Shown: positions 1 through 8,901, counted from the first letter of the stretch. The stretch: DNA of 34,106 nucleotides from an uncultured Aquimarina sp. (GCA_938011245.1 CALLUJ010000149.1:1-34106), one strand, 5' to 3'. Numbers and translations: made by a program. The notes: a model not told the origin generated them from the sequence alone.

Positions 1-510
1 AATAGTAACATTTCTAATATTTTCTCTTCTTCCAATAAGAAAAATATCTTTCTCTCTTCTTCGTGCTGCAGGGCTTGTATCTCTTTGATCTGCTACTAAT
101 ATTACATTTGGACGTAATCTAATATGCACATTTGATTTTAAATTGATAGAACCTACAATGTATCTTCCTGGTCTAATAATAACTCTACCTCCCCCTCCAT
201 TGCTTGCTTGATTTATAGCTCGTTGTATTCTTTGTGTGGCGTTATTCCTAGGCAACTCATTAACCACAAACCTAGGCAAACCATTAATTACTGTTTGTGT
301 TGGACCTTGATACCCCACACCTTCCCTTCTAAATACATTAGGCCTTAAATTGGCTTGCACTCCTCGGTTATTATCAGCATCAGAAAAAGCTATTTGTTCT
401 GGTTCTTCGAGCAATACCTCTATTGCATCTTGATTATCACAAGAAGCAAGACTTAGAATAACACTTAAAAAAAGAGCGATTTTTTTTGTGTTTAAAAATT
501 TACTATTCAT
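1..510 (-). CDS. Partial lipoprotein with beta-helix (polysaccharidase-like) N-terminus
   Basis: Read on the minus strand from an ATG at 510-508, the frame stays open for 170 codons and runs off the left edge, so only the N-terminus is present. The protein starts with a lipoprotein signal peptide: a basic start, a hydrophobic core and a lipobox LASC with the lipidated Cys at residue 24, followed by acidic residues. About residues 85-170 read as the first coils of a right-handed parallel beta-helix: an amphipathic stretch (RIQRAINQA), a Gly run (GGGGRVIIRPGRY), then KSNVHIRL, PNVILVAD and ENIRNVTI. This layout is typical of GH28 and pectate/alginate-lyase-like enzymes. The family assignment is inferred from this partial sequence; catalytic residues would lie outside the window. 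A consensus promoter lies upstream. Confidence 0.75.
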   Translation of the reverse strand, partial: MNSKFLNTKKIALFLSVILSLASCDNQDAIEVLLEEPEQIAFSDADNNRGVQANLRPNVFRREGVGYQGPTQTVINGLPRFVVNELPRNNATQRIQRAINQASNGGGGRVIIRPGRYIVGSINLKSNVHIRLRPNVILVADQRDTSPAARRREKDIFLIGRRENIRNVTI

Positions 511-568
511 AATTATTTTGATTTTTGTTTAATAAAAACGTTCTGTCAGAAATATAACGTTATAGTTT

Positions 569-599
569 CAAATTTAACAAAAATTAAACTATCATCAAA
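569..599 (-). promoter_or_regulatory. Bacteroidota-type promoter of the partial lipoprotein gene
   Basis: On the minus strand, TTTG (599-596) is followed by 19 bases and then TAAATTTG (576-569). This matches the Bacteroidota -33/-7 consensus TTTG-N19-TAnnTTTG exactly. It would give a leader of roughly 50 nt before the ATG at 510. Confidence 0.65.
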
Positions 600-1393
600 A
601 AAACAATGTTTTACTTATTATTATTTTAACACTTAAGACCTTAAATATTAAATAATGTAATTTTTGAAGAAATGAAACGACTAATGCCTATTGTTATACT
701 TTTTAAAAACGACATTTGATATATAAAACAGACTCCAAAATTCAAGATTACATAGAATATAAAAACTGTTCTAAATTAGCTATCGTATCGTTTATTTACA
801 TCTAAATAACTGTATATAAGATTACTAAAAACAACTCCCTCATAAAATAACAGAATTCTTTTTTTTCTAAGTTTTTTAAAGCATCTTCATTTTAAAACAC
901 AAATCTCAAATTATATCTTCCTTTTTAAAACAATAACTTATAAAAATAACTAGCTATTAACTTATAGAGTTATCTTATTATAAACTGATAAATTAAAAAT
1001 GTAATTTACTTAAGTATTCAATAATGCCCGTTAAGGTTAATATCGATTAAAAAATTGAAAGAATTATCGGTGATTTCAATGTCTAATTTCAAATTATCTA
1101 TACCATAATTGGGTTCAAATCTTCTTTAGCTGTTTTTTTATTAGGAATTAACCTACAGGAAATAGTTTTCAACAAAAAAAAACACAAAAACGCTATTACC
1201 TATTTATTTAAAAAAGAAACAAAATACATCACAAAATTTAATTAAAAAACAAAATACATTAACCAATTCTTACAAATTATCAAAAATTAATACAAAATTA
1301 ATTTTTTATTAAGACCATCGCTTTAACTAAGTATATTTAACTAAGTATTTTTTTGCAAAAAAAGCTAACATATCAATTTCAAACTGATTACAC
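600..1393. other. Gene-free AT-rich intergenic stretch
   Basis: No convincing gene is seen between the leftward lipoprotein gene and the urea block. The stretch is very AT-rich. The less AT-rich part, about 1018-1160, reads on the minus strand like a short coding remnant in two frames, but this is weak. A direct repeat AACAAAATACAT occurs at about 1219 and again at about 1249. The last 70 bases should hold the promoter of the urea block, but no exact TAnnTTTG is present; the nearest match is TTTTTTTG at 1348-1355. Confidence 0.6.
1322..1349 (+). repeat. Tandem 14-bp repeat upstream of the urea block
   Basis: TTTAACTAAGTATA (1322-1335) is followed directly by TTTAACTAAGTATT (1336-1349), differing only in the last base. 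The pair ends about 45 bp before the porin start codon and sits where the promoter of the urea block would be. It could be a regulator site with two half-sites or a small slippage duplication; the sequence does not decide. Confidence 0.6.
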
Positions 1394-2674
1394 ATGAAAA
1401 AAATATTGAAGAGTACTTTGTGGTGTTTACTTTTTGTTCAATTTGGCTATGCACAAATTGTATCTATAAATAAAAATGCAGATGCAACTTTATTTAGAGA
1501 AATCCCAACATTAAAAATTAAAAACAAAAAAAAATTAGAACCAAAAAAAGACGAGCCTTTTAAGCCTTCTATACAGGTAGGTTCTATAGTACATATGTAT
1601 GCCTCGTATCAACAAAATGGTTTTGGCCCTGGTGGTAATAGGAACGAAACGGCAACTAACGATCCTGATTTTTGGAGTAAGGATTTCACTTTATATAGAG
1701 CTCGAGTTTTAGTTGGCGGAAAATTATCTAAAAATGGTAGTTTTTTCTTAGAAACTGATTTAGCAAATGCAATAGGTCGTGGAACAGGAACAGAAAAAAG
1801 AGTTAAAGAAAGTCCTATAATATTAGATGCGCAATACGAGCATAAATTTGGAAACCATATGGCCATTGCTGGTCTCCAGTTAGTATCACATAACCGTAAT
1901 GGTTTACAAGGGGCTGCTGGTTTATTAGCTAACGATTTTACTTTTTTCCAATATCCTTACAATTTATTTGCCGACAGCCCATTACAAGGAAACTTTGGAA
2001 GGGATTTGGGAGTTAATTTGCGAGGATTCTTTTTAGACGACAAATTAGAGTATCGTTTTGGAATGTTTACAGGAAGAAATACAGGTACTGAAAATAGTGA
2101 TCCAGCCATACGTTACGTAGGCCGTGTAGCCTATAATTTTTTAGATGCCGAAAAGGATTATTACTATGCCGGAACCAAATTAGGAGCTGGAAAAACAGCG
2201 GCTCTTGCCTTAGGTTTTGATGCTCAAGGTACCTACAAAGCAATAGGAGCCGATTTCTTTTTAGATGTACCCTTAGGAAATGCTGGATCTATAACCTTGA
2301 ATACCGCTTTTTCTTTTTTAGATGGAGGAACAGATACCGATTCTGGAACCTCTTTTGTAGGGCTAATACCAAGAAGTACTACTCAATTTTTAGAGCTAGG
2401 GTATTACTTTAAAAAAACAAAATTACAACCTTGGATTAGATATGAAAGAAATAATGTAAATGCAGACGGTTTAGTACAAACTGGAGGAATCCCAGAAAAT
2501 GTATTTGATGATTTAAACTCGGCAACCGTATTAGGTGGAGGTCTTAATTATTGGTTTGCAGGATACAATACTAATATTAGACTTTCTTATACTACTTGGA
2601 CGCAAGACGATTTATCTGGGAATAGCCAAACCCAAGGACAAATTTGGTTACAAACTCAATTCTTCATCTTTTAA
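1394..2674 (+). CDS. Outer-membrane porin, OprO/OprP-like, first gene of the urea block
   Basis: A 426-aa protein with a Sec signal peptide (MKKIL start, hydrophobic core, likely cut after Ala20 at GYA|Q). It has a Lys-rich periplasmic stretch at about residues 41-55, then alternating beta-strand sequence through to a C-terminal aromatic residue (LQTQFFIF), the usual beta-barrel assembly signal. The start of the barrel (VGSIVHMYASYQQNG) and elements such as LYRARVLVGGKL and PWIRYERN resemble the phosphate-selective porin O/P family. Only 21 bp separate it from the nickel permease gene. Its place as the first gene of the urease/Urt block suggests it is the outer-membrane route for urea; that role is inferred from context, and the family itself is broader. 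Confidence 0.8.
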   Translation: MKKILKSTLWCLLFVQFGYAQIVSINKNADATLFREIPTLKIKNKKKLEPKKDEPFKPSIQVGSIVHMYASYQQNGFGPGGNRNETATNDPDFWSKDFTLYRARVLVGGKLSKNGSFFLETDLANAIGRGTGTEKRVKESPIILDAQYEHKFGNHMAIAGLQLVSHNRNGLQGAAGLLANDFTFFQYPYNLFADSPLQGNFGRDLGVNLRGFFLDDKLEYRFGMFTGRNTGTENSDPAIRYVGRVAYNFLDAEKDYYYAGTKLGAGKTAALALGFDAQGTYKAIGADFFLDVPLGNAGSITLNTAFSFLDGGTDTDSGTSFVGLIPRSTTQFLELGYYFKKTKLQPWIRYERNNVNADGLVQTGGIPENVFDDLNSATVLGGGLNYWFAGYNTNIRLSYTTWTQDDLSGNSQTQGQIWLQTQFFIF

Positions 2675-2695
2675 AATAATAATTAATCAACGTAA

Positions 2696-3271
2696 ATGAT
2701 TTCATTCCCATTATTAGCTATATCGTTAGGACTTGTGCATTGTTTTGAAGCAGATCATGTGTTGGCTGTAGCTTCCATTTCTTCAAAAAAAGTAAAATAC
2801 AAATCCTTATTTTTAGAAGGCGCCTCTTGGGGTGTTGGACATTCCATTCCCATAATAATTATAGGAATTAGTTATTCTATTACAAAGTTTTTTCTACTAC
2901 AAAATGTGTCTTTTAGTTTAGAACTTATTGTAGGCGTTTTACTAATTGTAGCTGGTAGTTATAAAATGATAAAGAAACCAACTTTACACGTTAAAGAAAA
3001 CCAAGTAAAAGCAATGCTAATGGTTGGAATACTACACGGTTTAGCTGGTTCTGCCGCAGTAATTTTAGCATATGCTAATCAAGAGGAAACCATTATACAA
3101 TCTATTAACTATTTTTTATGCTTTTCTATTGGCTCTATTTTGGGAATGGGAGGAATCAATCTTGTTCTTGGAGAAATTCAAAACGCAACTAAATACATTA
3201 AAAAAATTCAATGGCTTATACCCATTTTAACTATTGGGTATGGAGTATATATGATTTATAAATTTTATTAA
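2696..3271 (+). CDS. NiCoT/UreH-type nickel permease
   Basis: A 191-aa polytopic membrane protein with about six hydrophobic segments. TM1 carries H15-x4-D20-H21 (HCFEADHVLAV), matching the H-x4-DH signature of NiCoT nickel/cobalt permeases. A second segment carries GVGHS (residues 47-51), corresponding to the family's LGHS motif, and a third has HGLAGSAAVI. It is shorter than classical eight-helix NiCoT proteins (about 330 aa) and closer in size to UreH/HupE/UreJ-type accessory permeases. It lies 21 bp after the porin and 16 bp before urtA. Nickel supply to urease is the likely job: the metal-permease fold rests on the motifs, the nickel specificity on context. 'UreH' is also used as a synonym of UreD, so no symbol is given. 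Confidence 0.8.
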   Translation: MISFPLLAISLGLVHCFEADHVLAVASISSKKVKYKSLFLEGASWGVGHSIPIIIIGISYSITKFFLLQNVSFSLELIVGVLLIVAGSYKMIKKPTLHVKENQVKAMLMVGILHGLAGSAAVILAYANQEETIIQSINYFLCFSIGSILGMGGINLVLGEIQNATKYIKKIQWLIPILTIGYGVYMIYKFY

Positions 3272-3287
3272 TATAAATATCAATTCT

Positions 3288-4604
3288 ATGAGTTTATCAA
3301 AAATTAATTTGAAAACACTTTTATTCCTTATTGTAAGTGCTCTATTTGTTACTTCGTGTGGTAAAAAGTCCAAAACAACTACTGTAGAAACACCTGTTGC
3401 CCCTGTAACTAAAGCTGCTCCTATTAAAATTGGAGTATTACATTCGTTAAGTGGTACTATGGCTATTTCTGAAGTTTCTCTTAAGGACGTAGTAGAAATG
3501 GCTGTGGAAGAAATTAATGCCACAGGTGGTGTATTGGGAAAAGATTTAGTTACCGAAGTAGTAGATCCTGCTTCCGATTGGGATTTGTTTGCCGAAAAAT
3601 CCAAAGAGCTATTGTTAGAGAAAAAAGTATCTGCCGTTTTTGGTTGTTGGACTTCCGTCTCTCGTAAATCAGTCCTACCGGTATTTGAAGAAAATAATGG
3701 ACTATTATTTTACCCTGTACAATACGAAGGAGAAGAATGTTCTAAAAATGTAATATACACTGGAGCAACACCTAACCAACAATTAATACCTGCAGCAGAG
3801 TATATGATGAGTGAAGAAGGTGGAGGTTATAAAAAATTCTATCTTTTAGGAACCGATTATGTATTTCCAAGAACAGCAAACAAAATTTTAAAGGCTTTCT
3901 TACTTGCTAAAGGAGTTCCCGAAAAAAACATTGTCGAAGAATATACTCCATTCCATCATCAAGATTATCAAACCATTGTATCTAAAATTAAAAAGTTTTC
4001 GGCAGGAGGAAAAGCTTGTGTATTAAGTACCATTAATGGAGATTCCAATGTGCCGTTTTACAAAGAATTTGCTAATCAGGGCTTAACGGCAGCAACCTCT
4101 CCTATTATGGCTTTTTCTGTAGCAGAAGACGAATTGAGAGCTATGGATACCGAATTTTTAGCAGGTCATTTAGCAGCTTGGAATTATTACCAATCGGTAC
4201 CTTCTCCTGAAAATGAAAAATTTGTAAAAAACTTTAAAGCTTTTTGTGCTAAAAACAATTTACCAGGAGGTAGTGGGCGTGTAACCGACGATCCTATTTG
4301 TTGGGCATATACAGGAGTGTATTTATGGAAAAAAGCAGTAGAAAAAGCAGGATCCGTAGCTGTAGACAAAGTACGTCCTGCACTATATGGACTATCGTTT
4401 AATTCGCCTGGAGGGCTAGTTACTATGGATCCTAAAAATCATCACTTAGCTAAACCTGTTAAAATTGGAGAAATTAAAATAGATGGTCAATTTGATGTTA
4501 TTTGGGAAACCTCGGGATTAGTAGCTCCAGAACCTTGGTCTAAGTACACTTCTCCAAACAAAAGTTGTGACCATGTAAACCATGGAGGAACATATACAAA
4601 ATAA
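3288..4604 (+). CDS. urtA: Urea ABC transporter substrate-binding lipoprotein UrtA
   Basis: A 438-aa periplasmic binding protein of the HAAT (amino acid/amide) family. The signal peptide ends in lipobox VTSC with Cys24, followed by Gly-Lys-Lys rather than acidic residues, so retention at the periplasmic side is more likely than surface export. The mature part starts IKIGVLHSLSGTMAISE and continues with GCWTSVSRKSVLPVFEE and YEGEECSKNVIYTGA, all characteristic of UrtA/FmdD-type amide binders. The C-terminus (NHHLAKPVKIGEI, VAPEPWSKY) also matches UrtA. It is followed by a 103-bp gap with a large hairpin before urtB, then urtBCDE in standard order. Confidence 0.95.
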   Translation: MSLSKINLKTLLFLIVSALFVTSCGKKSKTTTVETPVAPVTKAAPIKIGVLHSLSGTMAISEVSLKDVVEMAVEEINATGGVLGKDLVTEVVDPASDWDLFAEKSKELLLEKKVSAVFGCWTSVSRKSVLPVFEENNGLLFYPVQYEGEECSKNVIYTGATPNQQLIPAAEYMMSEEGGGYKKFYLLGTDYVFPRTANKILKAFLLAKGVPEKNIVEEYTPFHHQDYQTIVSKIKKFSAGGKACVLSTINGDSNVPFYKEFANQGLTAATSPIMAFSVAEDELRAMDTEFLAGHLAAWNYYQSVPSPENEKFVKNFKAFCAKNNLPGGSGRVTDDPICWAYTGVYLWKKAVEKAGSVAVDKVRPALYGLSFNSPGGLVTMDPKNHHLAKPVKIGEIKIDGQFDVIWETSGLVAPEPWSKYTSPNKSCDHVNHGGTYTK

Positions 4605-4628
4605 AAGTAGTGTTTAATTAAGTAAAGT

Positions 4629-4680
4629 ATAAGTCAATCACACACAATATCGTAACCAAATTGTTTTGTGGTTGACTTAT
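4629..4680 (+). promoter_or_regulatory. Imperfect intercistronic hairpin between urtA and urtB
   Basis: ATAAGTCAA (4629-4637) pairs with TTGACTTAT (4672-4680). The stem continues inward with a G-U pair, CACA/TGTG and further A-T pairs to a loop around GTAACC. There is no downstream T-tract, so it is not a clean intrinsic terminator. A hairpin behind the binding-protein gene of an ABC operon commonly protects the upstream mRNA or lowers readthrough; that role is inferred here. Confidence 0.6.
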
Positions 4681-4707
4681 TATTAATGTAACCCTAAAAC
4701 CAACTTA

Positions 4708-6354
4708 ATGTATAAACTAAAGCAAATACTTTTTTTAACATTAATTATAATTACCTTTTTTAATAATGCTTTCTCTAAAGAAAGACCCTACTATATAGAG
4801 CAATTAAAAGCTACGGATTTACAAACCAAATCAAAAGCTTTAGCACAAATAATAGCAGAAAAGGAAGTTATTTACTTCCCTATTTTAGAAGCCATTAACA
4901 CTAAAAAAATATTTTTATACCAAAATCGCCTAGTAACATTAGGAAAAAAACACAACGAAAATAATACGACAGCCTACGAGTTAATTTATTTATATCCTAA
5001 AAAAAAAGCAGTTGTAAACAACTCTAGCAAAGTAGTAGAAAAATTAACTAACTTAAAAGCACTTAAATTTTCTCGAAAAGATCGACTAAGTATTATACCC
5101 ATATTACCATTTATAAATCTTACCTCTAACGATTCCGATATACGAAAATTAGCGTATAGCCAATTTCAAAATAAAATAGATATAAAAAACATACCCATCC
5201 TAGAAGAGGCATCAAAATTAGAAACAAATAAAGAGCTAAAACGATATGCTAAAGAAACCATTTTAGCAGTTCAGCTTTTCGAAACCAATAAAAGCTCTAA
5301 ACAAATTGAACTTATAAAACAACTGTCCAGAAATAAAGGCGATAATACAGCCTTTTTACTACAGAAATTTTTAGACGAAAAACCAATAGAAAACCAAGTA
5401 AAAATACAAGTTAAAAAAGAAATAAGTATTCTTAAAAGTAGAGCCTCTAGAATCGATTGGTTACAAAATTTATTTAGTGGACTTAGCTTAGGAAGTATAT
5501 TAATCCTTATTTCTTTAGGCTTAGCTATTATTTACGGATTAGCTGGGGTAATCAATATGGCACACGGAGAGTTTATGATGATTGGTGCTTATACCACATT
5601 TGTAGTGCAAGAACTTTTTAAAATAATGTTAGGTCCTCAAATTGGAGATCTCTTTTTCTGGGTATCTATACCCATTGCTTTTATAGTATCTGGATTCTTT
5701 GGCCTAATTATAGAACGTTTAATTATTAGAAAGTTATATGGAAATCCATTGCAAAGCTTGTTAGCCACTTGGGGTATAAGTCTAGTATTTATTCAATTAG
5801 CAAGAAGTGTTTTTGGCGATCTTACTTCGGTACAAGCCCCAACACTATTATCGGGAGGTTGGCATATTGCACCTCAACTAGTATTACCCTATAATAGGAT
5901 TTTTATAATATTATTTACTATAATTATGGTAATACTCACTTTTCTTTTTTTGTATAAATCCAAATACGGATTGCGCATAAGAGCCGTAACTCAAAATAGA
6001 GAAATAAGTGCATGTTTAGGAATCTCTACCAAACGTATAGACTCGATAACTTTTTTTATAGGGTCGGGTATTGCTGGTATTGCAGGAGCATGTATGACAC
6101 TTATAGGTAATATTGTACCCGATATGGGGCAAACCTATATTGTAGACTCTTTTTTAGTAGTGGTAACAGGAGGTGTAGGAAACCTTATGGGAACTATTAT
6201 AGCCGGTTTAGGAATAGGGCAATTAACTAAATTATTAGAACCCGTGTTTCATGCCGTATATGGAAAAGTAATTATACTAGCCATTATTATCTTTTTTCTT
6301 CAATTTAAGCCTAAAGGACTATTCCCTCCTAAAGGTAGAATCGCAAACGAATAA
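4708..6354 (+). CDS. urtB: Urea ABC transporter permease UrtB with periplasmic N-terminal domain
   Basis: A 548-aa branched-chain/amide-type permease (LivH-like). Residues 1-23 form a signal sequence, followed by a soluble Lys-rich, mostly helical region to about residue 245. The membrane domain begins at SRIDWLQNLFSGLSLGS and carries the diagnostic GLAIIYGLAGVINMAHGEF stretch. Further conserved parts are the cytoplasmic loop GLRIRAVTQNREISACLG and a C-terminal stretch near VVVTGGVGNLMGT. UrtB proteins often have such an N-terminal extension, unlike LivH. It pairs with UrtC, whose gene starts 5 bp after this one ends. Confidence 0.93.
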   Translation: MYKLKQILFLTLIIITFFNNAFSKERPYYIEQLKATDLQTKSKALAQIIAEKEVIYFPILEAINTKKIFLYQNRLVTLGKKHNENNTTAYELIYLYPKKKAVVNNSSKVVEKLTNLKALKFSRKDRLSIIPILPFINLTSNDSDIRKLAYSQFQNKIDIKNIPILEEASKLETNKELKRYAKETILAVQLFETNKSSKQIELIKQLSRNKGDNTAFLLQKFLDEKPIENQVKIQVKKEISILKSRASRIDWLQNLFSGLSLGSILILISLGLAIIYGLAGVINMAHGEFMMIGAYTTFVVQELFKIMLGPQIGDLFFWVSIPIAFIVSGFFGLIIERLIIRKLYGNPLQSLLATWGISLVFIQLARSVFGDLTSVQAPTLLSGGWHIAPQLVLPYNRIFIILFTIIMVILTFLFLYKSKYGLRIRAVTQNREISACLGISTKRIDSITFFIGSGIAGIAGACMTLIGNIVPDMGQTYIVDSFLVVVTGGVGNLMGTIIAGLGIGQLTKLLEPVFHAVYGKVIILAIIIFFLQFKPKGLFPPKGRIANE

Positions 6355-6359
6355 TTACT

Positions 6360-7439
6360 ATGAAAAAGTTATCTAAAAAAATAACCATCGAATATGTGAT
6401 TTTTCTAATCTTATTTATAGCCATACTGCCTTTAGGCTATACGTTTGGACTTATTTCCATAAATACTATTTCCCTTTGGGGACGTTATTTCTGTTTTGCT
6501 ATAGCTGCTATTGGCTTAGACATGCTATGGGGGTACACTGGTATTTTATGTATGTGCCAAGCCTTGTTTTTTTGCATTGGGGGTTATGGAATTGCTATGC
6601 ATATGTCTTTATCCACAGCTAGCAAAGGCTCTTATGGAGCTGCCATTCCCGACTTTATGGTATGGAACCAAGTTACCGAATTACCTCTTTTTTGGAAACC
6701 CTTCGAGTATTTTCCATTAGCTATTGCTTTAGGGGTTTTAGTACCCTTAGTATTTTCTTCCTTTTTTGGATATTTTATATTCAAAAGTCGTTTAAAAGGT
6801 GTGTATTTTGCTATTATAACTCAAGCATTAGCATTAGCCATGTGGCTTCTTTTTTTAAGAAATGAAACCATGTTAGGAGGGACTAATGGACTTACCAACT
6901 TTAAGCAATTAGGAGGACTAAATTTATCGGAGTCAAGTACCAAGCTAACTTTATATTTAATTTCTTGTGTAACTCTTATTTTAATATATATAGGATCTAA
7001 AAAATTAGTTAATTCTAAATTCGGAAAAGTATTAGTAGCTATTCGGGATAGTGAATCTCGAATACGATACACTTCCTACGAAATTAAAAATTACCAAATA
7101 GCCATTTTTGCCATAGCAGCAGTAATTGCAGCTATTGGAGGAATGTTATATGTGCCACAAACAGGTATTATTACCCCAGGCAGGATGGATGTAAAAGCAT
7201 CTATAGAAATGATTATTTGGGTAGCTTTAGGAGGAAGAGGAAAACTAAAAGGAGCTGTTTTTGGTACACTCCTAGTTAATTTTTTATACAGTGTTTTCAC
7301 CTCTGTATTACCTGGTTCTTGGCTATATGTAATAGGTATTTTGTTTATCGTTACAGTACTATATATGGATCAGGGTATTATAGGACTTCCAAAACAAATC
7401 TCTAAATATATATCCAAAGTAAAAGCAACAAAGGTATGA
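6360..7439 (+). CDS. urtC: Urea ABC transporter permease UrtC
   Basis: A 359-aa LivM-like inner-membrane permease with about nine hydrophobic segments. Family landmarks are GLDMLWGYTGILCMCQALFF near residue 52, the short loop FGKVLVAIRDSESRIRYTSY that contacts the ATPases, and GMLYVPQTGIITPG with EMIIWVALGGRGKLKGA towards the end. It forms the transmembrane heterodimer with UrtB. Its stop overlaps the urtD start in an ATGA (7436-7439), suggesting translational coupling. Confidence 0.93.
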   Translation: MKKLSKKITIEYVIFLILFIAILPLGYTFGLISINTISLWGRYFCFAIAAIGLDMLWGYTGILCMCQALFFCIGGYGIAMHMSLSTASKGSYGAAIPDFMVWNQVTELPLFWKPFEYFPLAIALGVLVPLVFSSFFGYFIFKSRLKGVYFAIITQALALAMWLLFLRNETMLGGTNGLTNFKQLGGLNLSESSTKLTLYLISCVTLILIYIGSKKLVNSKFGKVLVAIRDSESRIRYTSYEIKNYQIAIFAIAAVIAAIGGMLYVPQTGIITPGRMDVKASIEMIIWVALGGRGKLKGAVFGTLLVNFLYSVFTSVLPGSWLYVIGILFIVTVLYMDQGIIGLPKQISKYISKVKATKV

Positions 7440-8191
7440 GTAATATTAAAGAACAAATATTAAAGGTTCAAAACTTAAAAGTAGCCTTTGGAGGAGTACA
7501 AGCTTTGGACTTAAGTTTATTTAAGTTAAAAAAGAATGAATTAAGGGTAGTTATTGGCCCTAACGGAGCTGGAAAATCTACATTCATGGATTTAATATGT
7601 GGAAAAACTAAAGCCAATAGCGGAAGCGTCCTTTTTAAGGAAACAGAAATATTAGGAAAAAAAGAAGTAGAAATAGCCCAAATGGGTATTGGAAGAAAAT
7701 TTCAAAAACCCTCTGTTTTTTCAGGTCTTTCGGTCTACGACAATTTATTATTAGCGTATAAAATGCCTAAAAACATTTGGAGCTCTATTCGTTTTAAACC
7801 CAATAGCGCTATCGTAGATCGTATTCATAATGTAGCTCAAAAAATAGGATTAGAGAATTTTTTAACTACTGAAGCTGGAGGACTATCCCATGGACAAAAA
7901 CAATGGCTAGAAATAGGTATTGTAATTATTCAAGACCCCACACTAATGCTTATAGACGAACCTGCTGCGGGAATGTCCGATAGTGAAACCGCAAAAACAG
8001 GAGAACTACTACTTAGCCTAAAAGAAGAGCATTCGCTTATTGTTATAGAACACGATATGAATTTTGTGGCACAAATAGCTGTAGAAAAAGTTAGTGTTTT
8101 AGTGGGGGGTAAATTATTAACCGAAGGAGCATTTCAGGACATTCGTACCGACGAACGAGTAATTAACAGCTATTTAGGAAGGGCGGTATAA
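7436..8191 (+). CDS. urtD: Urea ABC transporter ATPase UrtD
   Basis: A 251-aa ABC ATPase. Walker A is GPNGAGKST at residues 41-49, the signature is LSHGQ within GGLSHGQKQWLEIG, and Walker B is LMLIDEPAAGMSD, followed by the H-loop VIEHDMNF. The LSHGQ variant in place of LSGGQ and the AAGMSDSETAKTGELL stretch are typical of UrtD. The ATG overlaps the urtC stop by 4 bp. It is predicted to act at the cytoplasmic face with UrtE. Confidence 0.94.
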   Translation: MSNIKEQILKVQNLKVAFGGVQALDLSLFKLKKNELRVVIGPNGAGKSTFMDLICGKTKANSGSVLFKETEILGKKEVEIAQMGIGRKFQKPSVFSGLSVYDNLLLAYKMPKNIWSSIRFKPNSAIVDRIHNVAQKIGLENFLTTEAGGLSHGQKQWLEIGIVIIQDPTLMLIDEPAAGMSDSETAKTGELLLSLKEEHSLIVIEHDMNFVAQIAVEKVSVLVGGKLLTEGAFQDIRTDERVINSYLGRAV

Positions 8192-8201
8192 AAAGAAACA
8201 C

Positions 8202-8897
8202 ATGATATTAGAATCTAAACATATAACAGCCGCTTACGGCGATAGTCAAATTCTATGGGGAGTAGACCTAGAAGTAGAAGAAGCTTCTATTACTACCATT
8301 ATGGGACGTAATGGCGTTGGTAAAACCACTTTGCTAAAAACGATTATAGGTCTACTAAAAAACAAAAAGGGTAATTTATTATTCGAAGGACAAGATATTA
8401 CCAAATTACCTCCGCACAAAAGAGCTAAACTAGGTATTGGTTACGTACCACAAGGAAGAGAAATTATTCCCAAATTAACAGTCTATGAAAACTTAAGATT
8501 AGGATTAGAGAGTACCACGGAAAAATTAATTCCCGAAGAAGAAATTTACGAATTATTTCCAATCTTAAAAGAATTTAAAAAACGTTTAGGAGGGAATTTA
8601 AGTGGTGGGCAACAACAACAATTAGCTATTGCAAGAGCCATTACGGGGCGTCCTAAGTTATTATTATTAGACGAACCTACAGAGGGAATTCAACCCTCTA
8701 TTAGTCAAGAAATAGCTAAAATTTTATTACGCTTAAAAAAAGAAAAAAACATTGCAACATTATTAGTAGAGCAAAAAATTGATTTTGCAAAAGGAATTAC
8801 CGATTACTATTATTTTATGGATAGAGGAAAGGTTATAGCCTCTTCCAAGGCATCGGATATTACAGAAGAAGAAATAAACACATACAACTCTATATAA
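8202..8897 (+). CDS. urtE: Urea ABC transporter ATPase UrtE
   Basis: A 231-aa ABC ATPase of the LivF type. Walker A is GRNGVGKTT (residues 35-43), the Q-loop region is IGYVPQGREIIPKLTVYENL, the signature is LSGGQQQQLAIARA and Walker B is LLLLDEPTEGIQPS. A short protein with GIQPS after Walker B fits UrtE. It lies 10 bp after urtD and 4 bp before the urease structural genes, so transporter and enzyme appear to share a transcript. Confidence 0.94.
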   Translation: MILESKHITAAYGDSQILWGVDLEVEEASITTIMGRNGVGKTTLLKTIIGLLKNKKGNLLFEGQDITKLPPHKRAKLGIGYVPQGREIIPKLTVYENLRLGLESTTEKLIPEEEIYELFPILKEFKKRLGGNLSGGQQQQLAIARAITGRPKLLLLDEPTEGIQPSISQEIAKILLRLKKEKNIATLLVEQKIDFAKGITDYYYFMDRGKVIASSKASDITEEEINTYNSI

Positions 8898-8901
8898 ATA
8901 A

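Noticed and set aside
3227..3604. 125-codon minus-strand frame opposite urtA
   Set aside because: Composition is that of an antisense shadow and it covers the lipobox and binding-domain codons of urtA, which are clearly coding.
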